Notes under the pieces: model-generated
The model's database searches: none
The model's input: only the letters and a program-made list of their open reading frames with translations
What the model was told of the DNA's origin: nothing
Source of the DNA: Candidatus Gracilibacteria bacterium CG12_big_fil_rev_8_21_14_0_65_38_15
GTDB lineage: Bacteria; Patescibacteriota; Gracilibacteria; BD1-5; UBA2023
Direction of reading: 5' to 3'
DNA length: 33,524 nucleotides
Assembly (NCBI GenBank): GCA_002771035.1
Contig: PCUR01000073.1
Coordinates: 1-33,524 of the forward strand
Position numbers and translations under genes: made by a program
Shown: positions 30,586 to 33,524 of the stretch, one piece after another
Position numbering within the stretch: position 1 is the stretch's first letter
Layout: every line of letters starts with the position of its first letter

Positions 30586-30628
30586 AATTTATTTATTATT
30601 GATATGTATTTTTGTTTTGCAGAAATTT

Positions 30629-31252
30629 CTATTTATTCACGATAATCTTATCGATAAGTCCATATTTGAGAGCTTCCTCAGGAGTCATATAATTGTCGCG
30701 ATCACAGTCTTTTTCTACTTGTTTTATGTCTTTTCCAGAATGTTTCGCGAGAATACCATAGAGAGTATTTCCTGTTTTGATGATATGTTCCGCAGCGATT
30801 CGGATATCGGTTGCTTGTCCTTCTGTTCCACCGAGCGGTTGATGAATCATAATTTCGGAATTCGGAAGACTGTATCGTTTTCCTTTTGTTCCACCTGCAA
30901 GGATAATAGATCCCATGGATGCAGCGAGTCCGATGCAGACAGTGATAATATCACACTGAACGTATTGCATAACATCATAGATAGCGAGTCCTGCCGTTAC
31001 GTGTCCTCCTGGGCTATTTACATAAATAGTAATAGGAGCTTTTGGATCCTGTTTTTCGAGATAGAGAAGCTGAGCAATAACTGTATTGGCAACTGATGCA
31101 TCGATAGCATCACCGAGAAATACCACACGATCTTCGAGAAGTCGAGAATAGATATCGTACGCTCGTTCCTGACCACCGACTTTATCGATAACCGTTGGGA
31201 TAAGAGTTGCCTGAACTTGTTTTTTCTTCTTTTGAATACTTTGAAGTGTCAT
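30629..31252 (-). CDS. clpP: ATP-dependent Clp protease proteolytic subunit ClpP
   Basis: 207 residues, serine peptidase that forms the barrel degrading proteins unfolded by ClpX or ClpA/C. The catalytic triad is assigned as Ser112 ([10 protein letters not shown]), His137 ([10 protein letters not shown]) and Asp186 (DCDRDNYMT). The oligomerisation region and axial loop ([30 protein letters not shown]) are normal. No TGA-glycine is needed. ClpB does not feed ClpP; no ClpX is in the window. Structured-repeat copy 3 lies about 50 nt upstream. Confidence 0.97.
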   Translation of the reverse strand: MTLQSIQKKKKQVQATLIPTVIDKVGGQERAYDIYSRLLEDRVVFLGDAIDASVANTVIAQLLYLEKQDPKAPITIYVNSPGGHVTAGLAIYDVMQYVQCDIITVCIGLAASMGSIILAGGTKGKRYSLPNSEIMIHQPLGGTEGQATDIRIAAEHIIKTGNTLYGILAKHSGKDIKQVEKDCDRDNYMTPEEALKYGLIDKIIVNK

Positions 31253-31303
31253 AGGAAATGAGATTATAAGTAAAGGTATTGGAAATGTGTAAAAACGAAA
31301 TAA

Positions 31304-31380
31304 TTCGAGTGCAAATCGGGAACCGGAGTGAACCGTACGAATCAGTACGGAGAACGAGGAAACGAAGATTTAAGCTCGAA
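31304..31380. repeat. structured repeat element, copy 3
   Basis: About 77 nt. The outer stem is different in sequence but still paired: TTCGAG/CTCGAA, then AAATC/GATTT. The internal loop (GGAGTGAA opposite AGAACGAGGAA) is the same as in the other copies, and the cap hairpin is CCGTAC-GAATCA-GTACGG at 31333-31350. It lies 25 nt after the pilin stop. Confidence 0.78.
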
Positions 31381-31405
31381 GGATGAGTTTTTCCGCGTTT
31401 CCTAA

Positions 31406-32194
31406 TTAGAATCCGCTGATTGGATAGGCTACACGCGTATTCGCATCGAACGTACTTCCGTTGTAGGATTCCCCATCTTTGAGATTATTATTTGTTGTAC
31501 CGCTTCCGATAAGTGTATCCGGACAATTGATACAAGTGGATTTATCGAAATTACCGGAAATCTTGGTGATTATACCCTTTTGATCATCGGAAACAACAAC
31601 GGCGAGATTATAGGCAGAACCTTTTTTGGAAGTACTATCCCAAAGAGTATTATTTTTTGCATACACCCCATAAACATATTCTCCGATTCCATAGTCTTTG
31701 AGAGTTTCTGTATTTCCCACTTTTATATCCTTAACGGAAGGATCGGAAAGTTCCTGGGAGAGGTATTGTTTAGGGAGAACATCTGAATCCATTGTTCCTT
31801 TTGCACCAACTTTATTTACTGCACTTCCAGATTCATAAACAATTCCTCCTCCAACAATTGAACCAGTAAGAACCGTGACTATTGCATCACCACTTTTTGT
31901 TCCAGTAAAAGTATTTGCAATAGTGGCACTTGTTGCACTATCGAATCCCCATACATTTGTATCTGCATTATATATCGAAGGCATCGGATAGTAATTCTTG
32001 TCGACAAAGAAGGTATTGAGTCCTGTTTCGATATTTCCGATATGATTCAGTTTCGTTGCATTTTTCGCCTTATCGGTAGAACCAGAAAAACTTGTATAAG
32101 CAGTGATACTGATAATTGCAAGAATAGTAATAACGACCAAAAGTTCCACAAGTGTAAAACCACGAGTAGGAAAAACAATATTCTTCTGTTCCAT
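31406..32194 (-). CDS. type IV pilin-like protein
   Basis: 262 residues. The leader ends PTRG and is followed by FTLVELLVVITILAIISITAYTSF, a textbook prepilin N-terminus with Glu at +5. Cleavage after Gly would give a mature chain of about 250 residues. The pseudopilin-like body has KNATKLNHIGNIETGLNTFFVDKNYYPMP (in pieces), as in major pilins and type II secretion pseudopilins. A C-terminal CINC pair may form the disulphide of the D-region. No TGA-glycine occurs. It has its own promoter and lies between the CRISPR array and clpP. Confidence 0.88.
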   Translation of the reverse strand: MEQKNIVFPTRGFTLVELLVVITILAIISITAYTSFSGSTDKAKNATKLNHIGNIETGLNTFFVDKNYYPMPSIYNADTNVWGFDSATSATIANTFTGTKSGDAIVTVLTGSIVGGGIVYESGSAVNKVGAKGTMDSDVLPKQYLSQELSDPSVKDIKVGNTETLKDYGIGEYVYGVYAKNNTLWDSTSKKGSAYNLAVVVSDDQKGIITKISGNFDKSTCINCPDTLIGSGTTNNNLKDGESYNGSTFDANTRVAYPISGF

Positions 32195-32227
32195 AGAGAA
32201 AAAGGTTATATAGGTAATTACCCGCGT

Positions 32228-32255
32228 ATTGTAGGACTATTTACGAAAAATTCAA
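32228..32255 (-). promoter_or_regulatory. predicted pilin promoter
   Basis: On the minus strand TTGAAT, 16 nt, then TACAAT, about 33 nt upstream of the pilin start at 32194. Confidence 0.5.
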
Positions 32256-32306
32256 GTAAATCTTCATTTTATTATTTTTTCTATATAAAAACTTTATTTT
32301 ATCTGA

Positions 32307-32354
32307 GAATTGTCTATTTAATCATTAAATTTTCTTAAAATTTATAGACAATTC
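32307..32354. repeat. inverted repeat at the CRISPR trailer end
   Basis: Perfect 11-bp arms GAATTGTCTAT (32307-32317) and ATAGACAATTC (32344-32354), 26 nt apart, with a smaller hairpin inside (AAATTTT/AAAATTT). It ends 3 nt before the last CRISPR repeat. It could end the pre-crRNA transcript. Confidence 0.6.
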
Positions 32355-32357
32355 AAT

Positions 32358-33524
32358 ATCTACAACAGTAGAAATCTTATGGTGGCTTTAGAGGTATATT
32401 AAGTCTGCTTCGGATACTAATCTACAACAGTAGAAATCTTATGGTGGCTTTAGAGAGATGTTATCGTTGGATTATCACTTCATCTACAACAGTAGAAATC
32501 TTATGGTGGCTTTAGAGATATACGATATAAAGTACGCTCTATCATCTACAACAGTAGAAATCTTATGGTGGCTTTAGAGTTTATCCTTCGCCCATACATA
32601 ATTATATCTACAACAGTAGAAATCTTATGGTGGCTTTAGAGTATCACTTTTGGGTAGAAATGCCCACCATCTACAACAGTAGAAATCTTATGGTGGCTTT
32701 AGAGACTCCTGATGAGTTTGTAGTTACCAATCTACAACAGTAGAAATCTTATGGTGGCTTTAGAGACGGAAGGAAAGCATTTATGAGAGACATCTACAAC
32801 AGTAGAAATCTTATGGTGGCTTTAGAGAATCTTTTATTGACATCGCCACCTTTATCTACAACAGTAGAAATCTTATGGTGGCTTTAGAGTATCGAGCTCA
32901 TCACACCGATTGGTGATCTACAACAGTAGAAATCTTATGGTGGCTTTAGAGACATTCGTTTTTATATCTCGTATTTGATCTACAACAGTAGAAATCTTAT
33001 GGTGGCTTTAGAGCAGTATATTCTTTTTTCTCTTGAAGTATCTACAACAGTAGAAATCTTATGGTGGCTTTAGAGGTATACAGTCTTATCAAGTCCGCCG
33101 AATCTACAACAGTAGAAATCTTATGGTGGCTTTAGAGTCCAATATGTCAAAGACCAGACGGAATCTACAACAGTAGAAATCTTATGGTGGCTTTAGAGCT
33201 GGAAGAAATAAGAAAAGCAGGTGAATCTACAACAGTAGAAATCTTATGGTGGCTTTAGAGATGTATTTTTTGCTAATTGTTTTTCTATCTACAACAGTAG
33301 AAATCTTATGGTGGCTTTAGAGACTTCGATAGTAGGTACAGACTTGGTATCTACAACAGTAGAAATCTTATGGTGGCTTTAGAGGATGACTCACTCCCAT
33401 ATTCTCGGGAATCTACAACAGTAGAAATCTTATGGTGGCTTTAGAGCTCCTCGGGCTTAAAGATGATTATCAATCTACAACAGTAGAAATCTTATGGTGG
33501 CTTTAGAGGATAATAATCCTCGAT
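32358..33524 (-). CRISPR. type V-A (Cas12a) CRISPR array, truncated by window edge
   Basis: Nineteen identical 36-nt repeats from 32358 (period about 62 nt), 18 complete spacers of 25-27 nt (mostly 26) and a 16-nt partial spacer at the right edge. On the minus strand each repeat ends in TTTCTACTGTTGTAGAT, the Cas12a crRNA 3' hairpin TCTAC-TGTT-GTAGA (established signature). The array is therefore transcribed leftwards, the leader lies beyond 33524, and the repeat at 32358 is the oldest, trailer end. No repeat shows decay, and all spacers differ. No cas gene is in the window. Confidence 0.97.

Noticed and set aside
32394-33472. Self-targeting spacers against genes in this window
   Set aside because: By eye no spacer matched the window sequence; a computed search is needed for certainty.

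Overview
The window comes from an AT-rich bacterial genome that reads TGA as glycine (translation table 25). This points to the Candidate Phyla Radiation lineages Absconditabacteria (SR1) or Gracilibacteria (BD1-5). The case rests on conserved glycines encoded by in-frame TGA: two Walker A glycines of a P-loop kinase (near 1956-1967), ClpB (10984), FtsW (8368), MurC, Nth and UppS. TGG still encodes tryptophan. Read with the standard code, about half of the genes look broken; read with table 25 they are intact. All coordinates below use table 25 with TAA and TAG as the only stops.

Layout. 1-2918, minus strand: ftsX, a P-loop kinase and murC. 3107-5337: nth (minus), tatD (plus) and a conserved hypothetical (minus). 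5445-6872: a large pseudopilin-like protein with NHL-like repeats. 6917-7345: a small T4SS-pilin-like membrane protein. 7504-9015: a YggT-family protein and ftsW. 9017-9823: a tail-fibre-like surface protein. 9910-12782: clpB behind a CIRCE operator. 12817-14625: rlmE and a DHH phosphoesterase. 14648-18154, minus: nusA, rplI, ruvX, uppS, smpB. 18283-22121, minus: a VirB6/TrbL-like membrane protein, a small membrane protein and a single-TM protein. 22345-26115, plus: a 1256-residue protein of unknown function with its own promoter and terminator. 26190-27305: an insertion sequence with 30-bp inverted repeats. 27430-32194, minus: a type IV pilin, clpP, an 83-residue orphan, tyrS, sufS and a NifU-like scaffold. 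32358-33524: a type V-A (Cas12a-type) CRISPR array, cut by the window edge.

Most of the content is core housekeeping: cell wall and division, translation quality control, proteolysis, repair and Fe-S assembly. The accessory parts concern the cell surface (pilins, T4SS-like membrane parts, tail-fibre-like protein) and mobile or defence DNA (IS, CRISPR). The most unusual signals are a three-copy structured element whose stems covary, placed 21-26 nt after the stop of three minus-strand genes; a hairpin-rich in-frame insertion inside clpB; a NifU-like scaffold without its third cysteine; an IS transposase with TGA glycines and two frame breaks at A-tracts; and the very large orphan protein divergent from the T4SS-like gene. 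No cas gene lies in the window; the array's leader side, and probably its cas genes, lie beyond 33524.
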